This document shows, in pieces, positions 51,215 to 60,493 of a stretch of DNA of 64,000 bases. Source of the DNA: JAXIPB01 sp045403155. GTDB taxonomy: Bacteria > Actinomycetota > Actinomycetes > Mycobacteriales > Micromonosporaceae. Within the stretch, counting starts at the first letter, position 1, and each line of letters starts with the position of its first letter. Made by a program: the position numbers and the translations under genes. The stretch lies in assembly GCA_045403155.1 (NCBI GenBank), contig JAXIPB010000104.1:1-64000 (forward strand). The letters are read 5' to 3'. Under the pieces are notes generated by a model, which saw nothing but the letters and a program-made list of their open reading frames with translations, ran no database searches and was not told where the DNA came from.

Positions 51215-52371
51215 CCGACAACGTGCTGGCGGTGCTGCGCACGCAACGCATCGAGACGGCGTCCTGGGCATACGCCAACTCGGGAACCCGCTTCAAGGTC
51301 TTCCCGCAGGAGGGAGTGCCGCGCACCCCGTACGAGAAGATTGCCGACGCCGCCGCCGTGCACCGCTACACCGGCGTCGCGCCGAGCGTGGCCATGCACA
51401 TTCCGTGGGACCGGGTGGACGACTACGCCGACCTTGCCCGGTTCGCGGCCGAACACGGCGTCGCGCTGGGGACGATCAATTCCAACGTCTTCCAGGACAA
51501 CGACTACATGTTGGGCAGTGTCACCAATCCGGCCGCCGGGGTCCGCCGCAAGGCGATCGACCACCTGCTCGAGTGTATCGACATCATGGACAAGACCGGC
51601 TCGCGCGACCTGAAGCTGTGGTTCTCCGACGGCACCAATTACCCCGGCCAGGACGACATCCGCGCCCGCCAGGACCGGCTGGCCGAGGCGCTGTCGCAAA
51701 CCTATTCGAGACTTGGACCGCACCAACGGATGTTGCTGGAGTACAAACTCTTCGAGCCAGCGTTCTACACCACGGACGTGCCCGACTGGGGCACGGCGTA
51801 TGCGCACTGCGTCGCGACCGGCGAGAGGGCGCACGTCGTGATCGACACAGGTCATCACGCGCCGGGCACGAATATCGAGTTCATCGTGGCGGTGTTGCTG
51901 CGCGCCGGCCGCTTGGGCGGCTTCGACTTCAACTCGCGGTTCTACGCCGACGACGACCTCATGGTCGGTGCGGCCGACCCGTTCCAGCTGTTCCGGATCA
52001 TGCACGAGATCGTGCTGGCGGATGCGGTCGGGCCGGCTTCGGGCATCGCCTACATGTTGGACCAGTGCCACAACATCGAGCCGAAGATTCAGGCGGTGAT
52101 CCGGTCGGTGATGAACGTGCAGGAGGCAACGGCGAAGGCGCTGCTCGTTGACCGCGGCGCGCTAGCCGCCGCTCAGTACGCCGGCGATGTGCTGGGCGCG
52201 AATGCCGTGTTGATGGACGCCTACAACACCGACGTGCGGCCGCTGCTGCGGGACCTGCGCGAGCAGATGGGGCTCGATCCTGATCCCATCGCCGCGTTCC
52301 AGCGGTCCGGTTATCTTGAGAACGTCAGGAAGGAGCGGGTCGGCGGTGAGGCCGCCGGCTGGGGTGCGTGA
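51211..52371 (+). CDS. rhaI: L-rhamnose isomerase (actinobacterial type)
   Basis: 386 residues from ATG 51211. The TIM-barrel sugar-isomerase layout is visible, with VAMHIPWDRVDDYADLARFA, INSNVFQDNDYMLGSVTNPA, DLKLWFSDGTNYPGQDDIRA, MLLEYKLFEPAFYTTDVPDW, VVIDTGHHAPGTNIEFIVAV and GGFDFNSRFYADDDLMVGAA. The Glu, Asp and His in these blocks match the metal ligands of RhaI-type isomerases (the Pseudomonas/Bacillus type rather than E. coli RhaA). It converts L-rhamnose to L-rhamnulose. It lies between rhaM and the fused aldolase gene. Confidence 0.9.
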   Translation: MTDNVLAVLRTQRIETASWAYANSGTRFKVFPQEGVPRTPYEKIADAAAVHRYTGVAPSVAMHIPWDRVDDYADLARFAAEHGVALGTINSNVFQDNDYMLGSVTNPAAGVRRKAIDHLLECIDIMDKTGSRDLKLWFSDGTNYPGQDDIRARQDRLAEALSQTYSRLGPHQRMLLEYKLFEPAFYTTDVPDWGTAYAHCVATGERAHVVIDTGHHAPGTNIEFIVAVLLRAGRLGGFDFNSRFYADDDLMVGAADPFQLFRIMHEIVLADAVGPASGIAYMLDQCHNIEPKIQAVIRSVMNVQEATAKALLVDRGALAAAQYAGDVLGANAVLMDAYNTDVRPLLRDLREQMGLDPDPIAAFQRSGYLENVRKERVGGEAAGWGA

Positions 52372-52372
52372 C

Positions 52373-54403
52373 ATGAGTGTTGTGGACGATCTCATCGCTC
52401 GCAGCAACCGGTTCGGCGCCGATCGGCGCACAACGAACTACGCCGGCGGCAACACCTCGGCGAAGGGTCACGCGGTCGATCCGGCGACCGGTGCGCCGGT
52501 CGAGCTGTTGTGGGTGAAGGGTTCCGGCGGCGACCTGGGTACGCTGACGGAGTCGGGCCTGGCGGTGCTACGGCTCGACCGCATGCGGGGGCTCGTAGAC
52601 GTCTATCCGGGCGTCGAGCGTGAGGACGAGATGGTCGCCGCGTTCGACTACTGCCTTCATGGTCGCGGCGGCGCTGCCCCGTCGATCGACACGGCCATGC
52701 ATGCGCTGGTCGAGGCGTCCCATGTGGACCATCTACACCCCGACGCCGGCATCGCGTTTGCGACCGCCGTTGACGGCGAGGCGCTGACGAAGGAGTGCTT
52801 CGGCGACCGGGTGGTGTGGGTGCCGTGGCGCCGGCCCGGCTTCCAACTCGGGCTCGACATCGCCGAGGTGGCCCGGAGCCATCCGCGCGCGATAGGTGTG
52901 ATACTCGGCGGGCACGGCGTCACGGCATGGGGCTCGACGAGCCAGGAGTGCGAGGCCCACTCGCTGGAGATCATCCGTGGCGCTCAGGCGTTCCTGGATG
53001 AGCGCGGTCGGCCGGAGTCCTTCGGACCCGTCGAGTCTGACTGGGCGCCTCTGCCGGAGCTCGAGCGCCGGGAGCGGGCGGCGGCGCTGGCTCCGATCCT
53101 GCGGGGGCTGGCTTCTACGGACCGGCGGCAGGTCGGCCATTTTACCGACAGCGAGGTCGTGCTCGACTTCCTATCCCGGGCGCGCCACCCCGAACTGGCC
53201 GCGCTGGGTACGTCGTGCCCGGACCACTTCCTCCGAACCAAGGTCCGGCCGATGCTGCTCGACCGTCCCAGTTCTGCTCCCCTGCCGGAAACGGTGCGGC
53301 GCCTGACCGAGCTGCACGCCGCATACCGGCATGAGTATGCCGCGTACTACGCACGGCACGCCGCGGAGGACTCCCCGCCGATGCGCGGCGCCGACCCGGC
53401 GATAGTTCTGGTGCCCGGCGTCGGCATGTTCTCCTTCGGGGCGACCAAGCAGACCGCGCGGGTGGCGGGCGAGTTCTATGTCAACGCCATCAACGTGATG
53501 CGCGGCGCCGAGTCCGTGTCCTCGTACGCTCCGATCGACGAGTCGGAGAAGTTCCGCATCGAGTACTGGGCGCTCGAGGAGGCGAAGCTCGCCCGCATGC
53601 CGGCGCCCAAGCCGTTGGCCGGGCGGATCGCCCTGGTCACCGGGGCGGGATCGGGAATCGGCCGGGCCATCGCGCACCGGCTCGCGGCCGAGGAAGCGTG
53701 CGTGGTGGTGGCCGATCGCGATCCGGAGTCGGCCGCGCGCGTCAGCGCGGAGATCGGCGATGGCGACAACGCCGTCGCGGTGGTCGCGGACGTCACCGAC
53801 CCGAAGGCGGTCGAGGCGATGGTACGCGCGGCGGCGCTGGCCTTCGGCGGCGTCGACCTCGTCGTCAACAACGCCGGACTGTCGGTGTCGAAGCCGCTGT
53901 TGGAGACGACTGAGGCCGATTGGGATCTGCAGCACGACGTGATGGCAAAGGGGTCATTCCTCGTCTCGCGCGAGTCGGCCCGGGCGATGATCGCGCAGCG
54001 CATGGGCGGCGACATCGTCTACATCTCGTCGAAGAACTCACTCGTCGCCGGGCCGGACAACGTCGCGTACGGGGCGGCGAAGGCCGACCAGGCGCATCAA
54101 GTCCGGCTGCTCGCCGCCGAGCTGGGCGAGCATGGCATCCGCGTCAACGGCGTCAACCCCGACGGGGTCGTCCGAGGATCAGGCATCTTCGCCGGCGGGT
54201 GGGGAGCGCAGCGGGCGGCCGTGTACGGGGTGCCTGAGGACGAGTTGGGTGCCTTTTACGCCCAGCGAACGCTGCTTAAGCGGGAGGTGCTGCCGGAGCA
54301 CGTGGCCAACGCCGTCTTCGTCCTCACCGCCGGTGAGCTCTCACACACCACCGGCCTGCACATCCCGGTTGACGCCGGGGTCGCCGCGGCCTTTCTGCGA
54401 TGA
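52373..54403 (+). CDS. Bifunctional rhamnulose-1-phosphate aldolase / short-chain dehydrogenase
   Basis: 676 residues from ATG 52373, one base after the rhaI stop. The N-terminal class II aldolase part (about 1-410) has NYAGGNTSAKGH, ASHVDHLHPDAGIAFA (zinc His pair) and LGGHGVTAWG (third His). The C-terminal SDR part (about 425-676) has VTGAGSGIGRAIAHRLAAEE, NNAGLS, the catalytic Ser in YISSKNS and YGAAKADQAH (YxxxK). It cleaves L-rhamnulose-1-phosphate to DHAP and L-lactaldehyde, with the SDR half probably oxidising lactaldehyde to lactate. This is the RhaEW-type fusion. The kinase gene overlaps by ATGA. Confidence 0.92.
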   Translation: MSVVDDLIARSNRFGADRRTTNYAGGNTSAKGHAVDPATGAPVELLWVKGSGGDLGTLTESGLAVLRLDRMRGLVDVYPGVEREDEMVAAFDYCLHGRGGAAPSIDTAMHALVEASHVDHLHPDAGIAFATAVDGEALTKECFGDRVVWVPWRRPGFQLGLDIAEVARSHPRAIGVILGGHGVTAWGSTSQECEAHSLEIIRGAQAFLDERGRPESFGPVESDWAPLPELERRERAAALAPILRGLASTDRRQVGHFTDSEVVLDFLSRARHPELAALGTSCPDHFLRTKVRPMLLDRPSSAPLPETVRRLTELHAAYRHEYAAYYARHAAEDSPPMRGADPAIVLVPGVGMFSFGATKQTARVAGEFYVNAINVMRGAESVSSYAPIDESEKFRIEYWALEEAKLARMPAPKPLAGRIALVTGAGSGIGRAIAHRLAAEEACVVVADRDPESAARVSAEIGDGDNAVAVVADVTDPKAVEAMVRAAALAFGGVDLVVNNAGLSVSKPLLETTEADWDLQHDVMAKGSFLVSRESARAMIAQRMGGDIVYISSKNSLVAGPDNVAYGAAKADQAHQVRLLAAELGEHGIRVNGVNPDGVVRGSGIFAGGWGAQRAAVYGVPEDELGAFYAQRTLLKREVLPEHVANAVFVLTAGELSHTTGLHIPVDAGVAAAFLR

Positions 54404-55896
54404 CCGAGGCCTGCGTCGCGGCGGTCGACCTCGGCGCGTCGAGCGGCCGGGTGATGCTGGCGCGCGTCGGTCGAGATCGGCTCGACCTATCCGAGGTCCA
54501 CCGGTTCACCAACCAGCCGGTCCAGATCGGACGCACGCTGCACTGGGACATCCTTGGTCTCTACCGTGGTGTGCTCGACGGCCTCAAAGCGGCGACGAGG
54601 CTCGCGCTTGGCGGGTCGCCGGGATCAGGACTCGCGGGTATCGGCGTCGACTCGTGGGGCGTCGACTATGGACTGCTCGACGGCTCCGGTGCACTCGTCG
54701 CAAACCCAGTCTGCTACCGAGACTCGCGCACCAACGGTGTGATGGAGAAGGTACTCACGGAGGTCGGCGCGGAGTGGATCTACGCCGCCACCGGTGTGCA
54801 GAACCTGCCGTTCAACACGGCGTACCAGCTCGTCGCTGCCCAGGCCACGCCCTCCTTTGCCGCCGCTCGGCACCTCCTGCTGATCCCGGACCTCATCGGC
54901 TACTGGCTCACCGGCGAGATCGGCGTCGAACTGACAAACGCGTCGACGACTCAGCTTCTCGACGCGCGGACGCATACGTGGGCCCAGGATCTGTTGGCGC
55001 GACTCGGCCTTGACTCGGCGTTGTTTCCCAACCTCCGCCGGCCCGGCGATCGCGTCGGGCCGCTGCGGCCCGATGTCGCCGCGCAGGTGGGCCTGGCGGG
55101 GGAGGTGCCTGTTCTCGCGGTCGGTTCGCACGACACCGCGTCGGCCGTCGTGGGTGTGCCCGCGGAGGGCCAGCGGTTCGCGTACGTCTCCTGCGGCACC
55201 TGGTCACTGGTCGGCGTCGAGCTGGACGCGCCGGTGCTGACCGAAGACAGTAGGAGGGCCAACTTCACCAACGAGGTTGGCGTCGATGAAACCGTCCGCT
55301 ACCTGCGTAACGTGATGGGACTCTGGCTGCTCCAGGAGTCGCTGCGGGCGTGGAACGCGACCGCCGATCTCGACGGGTTGCTGGCTGCGGCGGCGGCCGA
55401 GCTGCCATTCGCGGCGGTGGTTGATCCCGACGACGCGATGTTCCTGCCGCCGGGAGACATGCCCGCGCGGCTCGCCGAGGCATGCCGGCGAACTGGTCAA
55501 CCAGTGCCCGTGTCACGGCCCGCCTTCGTGCGCTGCATCCTCGACAGCCTCGCCCTCGCGCATCGCCGGGCGGTGCGCGATGCACAGGCGCTGTCGGGAC
55601 GCGACGTGGACGTTGTGCACATCGTGGGCGGTGGAGCGCGCAACGAGTTGCTGTGCCAGCTCACGGCGGACGCGTGCGGCCTGCCCGTGATCGCCGGGCC
55701 GGTCGAGGCGACGGCCATTGGGAACGCGGTGGTTCAAGCCCGAGCACTCGGCGCCGTCGGTGGCGGCCTGTCCGAGCTGCGGGCGCTGGTGCGCGAGCAT
55801 GTCCGGCCGGCCCGGTTTAAGCCTCGTGGTGACGCCGCGGCGTGGGCGACGGCGGAGGCTCGGGTCCTGGCCGCTTCCACCGGTTCGACTGACTGA
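54400..55896 (+). CDS. rhaB: Rhamnulokinase (FGGY family)
   Basis: 498 residues from ATG 54400. FGGY kinase motifs: VDLGASSGRVMLARVG (phosphate 1), GVDSWGVDYGLLDGSG (sugar site), AVGSHDTASAVVGVP (catalytic Asp in HDT), YVSCGTWSLVGVEL and HIVGGGARNELLCQLTADAC with GPVEATAIGNAVVQARALG (adenine site). It phosphorylates L-rhamnulose to the 1-phosphate. It is the last gene of the operon and overlaps the aldolase gene by four bases. Confidence 0.95.
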   Translation: MTEACVAAVDLGASSGRVMLARVGRDRLDLSEVHRFTNQPVQIGRTLHWDILGLYRGVLDGLKAATRLALGGSPGSGLAGIGVDSWGVDYGLLDGSGALVANPVCYRDSRTNGVMEKVLTEVGAEWIYAATGVQNLPFNTAYQLVAAQATPSFAAARHLLLIPDLIGYWLTGEIGVELTNASTTQLLDARTHTWAQDLLARLGLDSALFPNLRRPGDRVGPLRPDVAAQVGLAGEVPVLAVGSHDTASAVVGVPAEGQRFAYVSCGTWSLVGVELDAPVLTEDSRRANFTNEVGVDETVRYLRNVMGLWLLQESLRAWNATADLDGLLAAAAAELPFAAVVDPDDAMFLPPGDMPARLAEACRRTGQPVPVSRPAFVRCILDSLALAHRRAVRDAQALSGRDVDVVHIVGGGARNELLCQLTADACGLPVIAGPVEATAIGNAVVQARALGAVGGGLSELRALVREHVRPARFKPRGDAAAWATAEARVLAASTGSTD

Positions 55897-56006
55897 ACGC
55901 GGCGCAGCGCGTCCGCAATCACGTCGGAAGTCGCGAGGTCTTCGAAGCCCTGCCCCGCTCTGATTCGCCCCAGCCAGATTTCCTGGTTCTGAACGGAATC
56001 GAAGAC

Positions 56007-57098
56007 TTACGGACCGGGTTCGATGATGTGGGCGTCGCGATGCACGCGGATCCGATCGTCGTACCCCCCGACGACCAGGACCGTGCCGTCCGGCAGCGCC
56101 GTGGCCGTCGCTGCCCACCGCCGTGGCCCGGCGCCGGTGATCGCGACGAAACTCTGGCCGTCGGATGCCAGCACGTCCACCTGGGTTCCGCCGGCGACGA
56201 CCAGTCGGCCGGTCGCCGTGCGGGCGACGGCGTCGGGGAACTTGTACCGGCGTGCGGTCATTTCCGGGCCGGGGGCGAACCGTTTTGCGGCGAGGTCGAG
56301 GACCTCGGTGCTGGCCAGCAGCTCGGTGTCGTCGGTGGTGCCGCCCAGCACCATGATCCGGCCACCATCCAGCGTGGTGATCGCATGCTTGAATCGCGGC
56401 GTGCCCATCTGCGGGCCCGGCCGCCAATCACCACTGACGGGGTCATAGATGACCGTCGACGAAAGCCCGTGCCCGGCCCCGTCCTGGCCACCCGTGATCA
56501 GGATGTCGCCATCGGGCAGCACGATGGACGCCGCTTGGCGCGGCAGCGGCATTGCTGAACCGGGTGTACGCGAGCCGGTGGTGGGATCGAAGATCTCCAC
56601 GCCCTCGGTAAGGTTGCTCGGCCCGGATCCGCCGTCGGCGATCAGTACCCGCCCGTCGGGCAGCAGGATTGCGCCACCCCGGAGGGTCCCAGCTGGCTGA
56701 AACGTGCCGGTGGTCGGATCGAAGATCTCCGCCTCGGTGAGCGACGCGGTGCCCTCCCTAGCCCATCCGCCCACGATGAGGATGCGGCCGTCGGCCAAAA
56801 GGGTGGCGGTGTGGCTACTGCGCGGGTGCAGCATCGGCGGTCCCGCTACGAATCCGCGGCCCGGCACGTAGAACTCGCTGCTGGGCTCTACTTCGGACGT
56901 CGTACAACCATCGACCGCGCACCCACCGGCGAGCAGCACCCGGCCGTCGGCCAAGAGCGTCGCGGTGTGCCCGGCCCGCGGTCGCAGCGGCTGCGCCGAC
57001 ACCGGCGGCGGATCAGCAGAGGGCGGGGGCGACGGCGTCGGGCCGGTGCATCCGCCGACCACCACCAACAGGAACACCGAAACGATGAGACGTTTCAT
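56007..57098 (-). CDS. Kelch-repeat lipoprotein
   Basis: 363 residues from ATG 57098. KRLIVSVFLLVVVGGC is a signal peptide with the lipobox Cys at 17, then a Pro-rich linker. The rest is a beta-propeller of about six Kelch-like blades, each with a HTATLLADGRVLLAGG-type unit (near residues 44, 91, 140, 195 and 250) and a FDPTTG turn between. Such lipoproteins display a carbohydrate- or protein-binding propeller on the surface. No catalytic residues are evident. It is convergent with rhaB, about 110 bases apart. Confidence 0.88.
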   Translation of the reverse strand: MKRLIVSVFLLVVVGGCTGPTPSPPPSADPPPVSAQPLRPRAGHTATLLADGRVLLAGGCAVDGCTTSEVEPSSEFYVPGRGFVAGPPMLHPRSSHTATLLADGRILIVGGWAREGTASLTEAEIFDPTTGTFQPAGTLRGGAILLPDGRVLIADGGSGPSNLTEGVEIFDPTTGSRTPGSAMPLPRQAASIVLPDGDILITGGQDGAGHGLSSTVIYDPVSGDWRPGPQMGTPRFKHAITTLDGGRIMVLGGTTDDTELLASTEVLDLAAKRFAPGPEMTARRYKFPDAVARTATGRLVVAGGTQVDVLASDGQSFVAITGAGPRRWAATATALPDGTVLVVGGYDDRIRVHRDAHIIEPGP

Positions 57099-57228
57099 GC
57101 CACCTTAGATCCCGATCCCAGGCGTCAGGTTCCGGCCGGCGCACGGGGCCTGCCTCAAGCCAGCCCGGCGGACGTCAGCAAGGTTGATCTATCTCGGGCG
57201 TGCGGTGGTGCCGCACCGCGGGGCCGAC

Positions 57229-57870
57229 TTACCCCGTCGCGGAGGGGGTGGTGATCAGGCGGATCGAGCTGTCGACGGACGCAAGGGTCCCGTCCGGCGT
57301 ACCCCTGATGAAGAGGCTCGCGACGACAACTGCGTCGCCGCCACCAATCAATTCGACATCGGCATGCACCCGCTGAGAGGCGGCGTTCGCCCGGCCGAAG
57401 GCGCCGAAGAAGTCGTTGTCGGAACGGAGGAAGAATCCCACTCCCGTCGCGGCCGGTGTCTCGTTACACAACGATTCGACCAAAGTCGGTGTGAGCACGT
57501 CGTAGACCAGGACGTTGGCCGTCTGGTCCATCGCGAGTTGCTTAAAGAGCCCATCGAACTCAGCGAACTCCTCGACGTTGCCGACGAACTGCATGTGCAT
57601 GAACTCGGACCGCTCCGATCCACCGCACGCAACATGCTCACGCGGGTTCGCGGGTGCACCGATGATGATCCCAAGCCCCGACACGAAGTCGCGCCAGCCA
57701 AGGAGCGTTCGACCGTCGAATCGAAGGACTTGGGGAAGCATCGCAGGGCCGTTGTTGAATCCGGTGGTCTGCTCCACGGGTCCAGGGGCCGTTTCGTCCG
57801 CGGCTGCTGCGGTCCCAACTGCCAAGAACGAGACCAGCAAGATAGCGGCGGCACCAACTCGCATGATCAT
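57229..57870 (-). CDS. Secreted protein of unknown function
   Basis: 213 residues from ATG 57870, picked for GAGGGGA 6 bases upstream. MIMRVGAAAILLVSFLAVGT and AAAADE give a Sec signal with cleavage near residue 23. The mature part has VEQTTGFNNGPAMLPQVLRF, a Cys in EHVACGG and one in SLCNET that could bond, and a beta-rich C-terminus. I know no domain. It is preceded by a relic and the shared leader region on the other strand. Confidence 0.7.
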   Translation of the reverse strand: MIMRVGAAAILLVSFLAVGTAAAADETAPGPVEQTTGFNNGPAMLPQVLRFDGRTLLGWRDFVSGLGIIIGAPANPREHVACGGSERSEFMHMQFVGNVEEFAEFDGLFKQLAMDQTANVLVYDVLTPTLVESLCNETPAATGVGFFLRSDNDFFGAFGRANAASQRVHADVELIGGGDAVVVASLFIRGTPDGTLASVDSSIRLITTPSATG

Positions 57871-58036
57871 GGAGATCCCCTCAGCAACCGGCTTGACGTT
57901 GCGGTCGTCCCGAGCGTAGTGGGGACTTCGGCGGCAATCAATCAGTGCCCTCGCAACCGTCCACAAAGCTAAGACAGGAAAGATCCGGTCACACCGCCGT
58001 GATCAAGCCGCGTCGAAACCGGCCGGACCCTGCGGC

Positions 58037-58140
58037 CACATCCCCACCACGCCCTGCTACGCAAAAGCCCGCCACGACTGGGCGACAACAGCGCCGCCAA
58101 TGTCCACGTCATCCTCGACCTTATGGGCGACTTCTCCCGA
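58037..58140 (+). pseudogene. C-terminal remnant of a Tat-family surface protein
   Basis: The frame GDNSAANVHVILDLMGDFS matches the closing GSVHVIVDLAGFFF of the proteins at 9779 and 11597. The rest of that domain is gone. It ends just before the shared leader block. Confidence 0.5.
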
Positions 58141-58161
58141 TTGGGGGAGCCCCGCGCACCG

Positions 58162-58267
58162 GAAAAATGGGTAACGCGGCAAGAAATCTGGGGAACCGTT
58201 CCCGATACACGGAGTGCGCCAGCGGCCGTACGGTCGCTCCGAACATCCCGGCAATCGAGGAGGCACC
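58162..58267 (+). promoter_or_regulatory. Leader block shared with the 11.6-kb Tat gene
   Basis: AAAATGGG, then a GGGGAACCGTTCCC palindrome (58190-58203, covering the shared CGTTCCCGAT), TACGGT (58229-58234) and ATCGAGGAGG before GTG 58268. It aligns with 11490-11596 at nearly the same spacing. Confidence 0.6.
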
Positions 58268-58519
58268 GTGCCGCTCTACATGGACGTCCACACAATCTCC
58301 GGCGGCGTCGCCGTTGACGCAGTGGCCAAGGCGCACATGGCGGACCTGCAAACGCAGCACAAGTACGACGTCCGCTACCTGCGCTACTGGGTCGACGAGC
58401 GACACGGCAAGGTGTTCTGTCTGGTCGAGGCGCCGTCCGCGGACGCGGCCTCGACGGTGCACCGGGAGGCGCACGGCCTTGTTGCCGAAGCGATCTTCCA
58501 GGTACAGGAGGGCTCCTGA
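58268..58519 (+). CDS. DUF4242 (SCO4226-type nickel-binding) protein
   Basis: 83 residues from GTG 58268 behind GAGGAGG. PLYMDVHTISGGVAVDAVAK, then AHMADLQTQHKYDVRYLRYW and DERHGKVFCLVEAPSADAAS match the small ferredoxin-like DUF4242 family, whose SCO4226 member binds nickel through histidines. Its place before an azoreductase gene (1 base apart) suggests cotranscription and a redox or stress role, which is inferred. Confidence 0.85.
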   Translation: MPLYMDVHTISGGVAVDAVAKAHMADLQTQHKYDVRYLRYWVDERHGKVFCLVEAPSADAASTVHREAHGLVAEAIFQVQEGS

Positions 58520-58520
58520 C

Positions 58521-59198
58521 ATGAAGGTCCTGCATGTCATCGCCACGCCGAGGAGCGAGAAATCCAACACACTCCAGATCTCGGGCGTGTTTCTCGACAG
58601 CCTGTCGGTGCTCCGCCCAGACCTGCAGATCGAGGTCGTAGACCTGTTCAACTCCGACCTCCCGGCCATGGCCGGCGAAAACATCGAATCCAAGTACACC
58701 CTCATGAGCGGCCAGCCGATCGACAAGGACCACGAGGCCTCCTGGCGTCAGATCGAGACGCTCATCGAGCACTTCCTGTCGGCCGATGCATACGTCATCT
58801 CCTCTCCGATGTGGAACTTCGGCATCCCGTACGCGCTGAAGTACTACATCGACTGCATCGTCCAGCCCGGCTACGTGTTCGGGTACAACGAGTTGGGCAT
58901 GCCGGTCCCCATGGTCCACGGCAAGAAGATGCTCTGCGTGACCGCCCGCGGCGGCGACTACTCTCCGAGCAGCCCGTACCACCCCTATGACTTCCAGCAG
59001 CCGTACCTCAGGTCGATTTTCGGCTTCATTGGCATCACCGACCTGCACTTCATCAGCCTCGAGCCGACGGACATCAGCTCGCAACGCGAGGCCGCGTTCG
59101 CCAGCGCGCTGGCCCAGGCGCGGGCTCTGGCCGGCTCACCACATTGGAGCCTGCGAGCGGCGGAGTCTGACGACCAGATCGCCCTCACTGTCGGCTAA
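58521..59198 (+). CDS. FMN-dependent NADH-azoreductase / quinone reductase
   Basis: 225 residues from ATG 58521. A flavodoxin-like fold with KVLHVIATPRSEKSNTLQIS (FMN phosphate loop), SSPMWNFGIPYALKYYID (the MWNFxxPxxLKxYID signature) and VTARGGDYSPSSPYHPYDFQ, all hallmarks of the AzoR family. It reduces azo dyes or quinones with two electrons from NAD(P)H, protecting against oxidative or thiol stress. It follows the DUF4242 gene by one base and is likely expressed from the same leader. Confidence 0.93.
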   Translation: MKVLHVIATPRSEKSNTLQISGVFLDSLSVLRPDLQIEVVDLFNSDLPAMAGENIESKYTLMSGQPIDKDHEASWRQIETLIEHFLSADAYVISSPMWNFGIPYALKYYIDCIVQPGYVFGYNELGMPVPMVHGKKMLCVTARGGDYSPSSPYHPYDFQQPYLRSIFGFIGITDLHFISLEPTDISSQREAAFASALAQARALAGSPHWSLRAAESDDQIALTVG

Positions 59199-59227
59199 CG
59201 GAATCCAGCAGATCACAGGAGAATCAC

Positions 59228-59880
59228 ATGCGTCGCCCTGTCCTACTCACGCTCGCCGCGGTCGGCGGCATCATCGTCATGCTCGGCGGCACCGGCATCT
59301 TCGCCGCGTTGACCGACACCGCGCGAAGTGGCACCAACTCCATCGATACCGATGCCCTGCCACCCTCGTCGGACCTACGAGCCGCGACCGCGGAGCTCGT
59401 GGGGTCGACCATTTCGTGTGGCTCCTTCAGTGACAATTTGGCGTCGGCGCTGATCACCGTGTCCGGCCCACCGGGATCCAACTCCCCAAACAGCTATTTC
59501 TTCTGCCTTCGCAACGTCGGTAGCCAAACGATCAACGTTACCTCTCAGGCGGACGAGTTCACTGACGTCGAGATCGAGTGCACCGGCGACGAGAGCGTCT
59601 TCGACCTCACATGCGGCTCCGGCCCGGGGGACCTCGGCGATATCGTCACCGTGTTACACGCGCAGTACGACTGTGCAACAGGTGCGCCCATAAATCCCGC
59701 GCCGAGGTCGACCTGCTTCGCGACACCATCACCACGCCAGTGCCCCTCGGCATTCTTGGCCCCGACGAGACCCACTGCTTCGTAACTGCCGTGTACCAGT
59801 CCAGTTCGACCGAGGACCAGCGCCAGCGGGCCCAAACCGACCAGTTGACGTGGCGATTTGCCTGGACCGGCCAGGCCTGA
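59228..59880 (+). pseudogene. SipW-dependent exported protein (frameshifted)
   Basis: From ATG 59228 (AGGAG upstream) the frame reads RRPVLLTLAAVGGIIVMLGG and GIFAALTDTARSGTNSI, a signal of the TasA/camelysin type usually cut by SipW-like peptidases. It continues with paired cysteines to CATGAPINPAP near 59700, then leaves frame. The next frame reads AEVDLLRDTITTPVPLGILG and ends TWRFAWTGQA with stop at 59878-59880. One base is missing near 59700; restoring it gives about 217 residues. The signal peptidase gene follows directly. Confidence 0.7.
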
Positions 59881-59881
59881 C

Positions 59882-60493
59882 GTGACGGCGGAAGCTAGCG
59901 AGAGCCGGGGCCGCCGGTGGGGGCTCATAGTTCCCACCGGCGTCCTCGGCTTCGTCGTTCTCGCCCCGATCGCGGCACTGTTGGCCACTACCTGGGTATT
60001 GGGCTGGCGACTCCAGGTGGTGGAAACCTCCAGCATGCGGCCCCTTTACCCTGAGGGCTCGCTCGTAGCCGTCGAGCCGATCGATGCCGCCAGCGTCGAA
60101 AGCGGGATGGTCGTGGTGTTCCGCGACCCGGTTTATCGTGACCGCCTGATCGCCCATCGTGCGGTGAAGCGGCTGCCGGGCGAGCAGCCCAGATGGCAGA
60201 CCCAGGGCGACGCCAACCGGGACCCCGACCCGTGGCCCGTCTCCGCCGAGGACGTACGCGGACGGGTGCGGTGGGGCGTGCCCGGCCTCGGCCGTGTGGT
60301 GTCCGCGCTCTCCGGGTGGCGGGGCGCGGCGTTGCTTATCGGCGGGCCGCTCGGACTGCTCGCGCTATCTGAGTGGTCCGCCCACGTCCGCCGACGACAA
60401 TCAAGAACCGCACACAACGGCCGCATGGATGCCGTCACCGCGGCCCGGCCCAGACCGAGAAGATGGGCTTTGCCCAAGCGAGCATGGGAGTGA
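59882..60493 (+). CDS. SipW-type signal peptidase I
   Basis: 203 residues from GTG 59882, one base after the previous stop. A membrane helix (VLGFVVLAPIAALLATTW) is followed by VETSSMRPLYPEGSLVAVEP with the catalytic Ser51 (SM) and the LIAHRAVKRL box, where His92 stands in the usual position of the S26B (SipW/ER-type) enzymes. A second helix lies near the C-terminus. It most likely processes the exported proteins encoded on either side. It overlaps the next gene. Confidence 0.88.
   Translation: MTAEASESRGRRWGLIVPTGVLGFVVLAPIAALLATTWVLGWRLQVVETSSMRPLYPEGSLVAVEPIDAASVESGMVVVFRDPVYRDRLIAHRAVKRLPGEQPRWQTQGDANRDPDPWPVSAEDVRGRVRWGVPGLGRVVSALSGWRGAALLIGGPLGLLALSEWSAHVRRRQSRTAHNGRMDAVTAARPRPRRWALPKRAWE

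Noticed and set aside
51211..55896. Reading the sugar operon as L-fucose or ribose rather than rhamnose
   Set aside because: The mutarotase, the RhaI-type isomerase, the fused aldolase/SDR and the rhamnulokinase-like FGGY protein together fit L-rhamnose; no fucose isomerase or ribokinase is present.
57945..58520. Upstream extension of the azoreductase frame
   Set aside because: It runs through the relic, the leader and the DUF4242 gene in another frame; ATG 58521 starts the flavodoxin fold directly.
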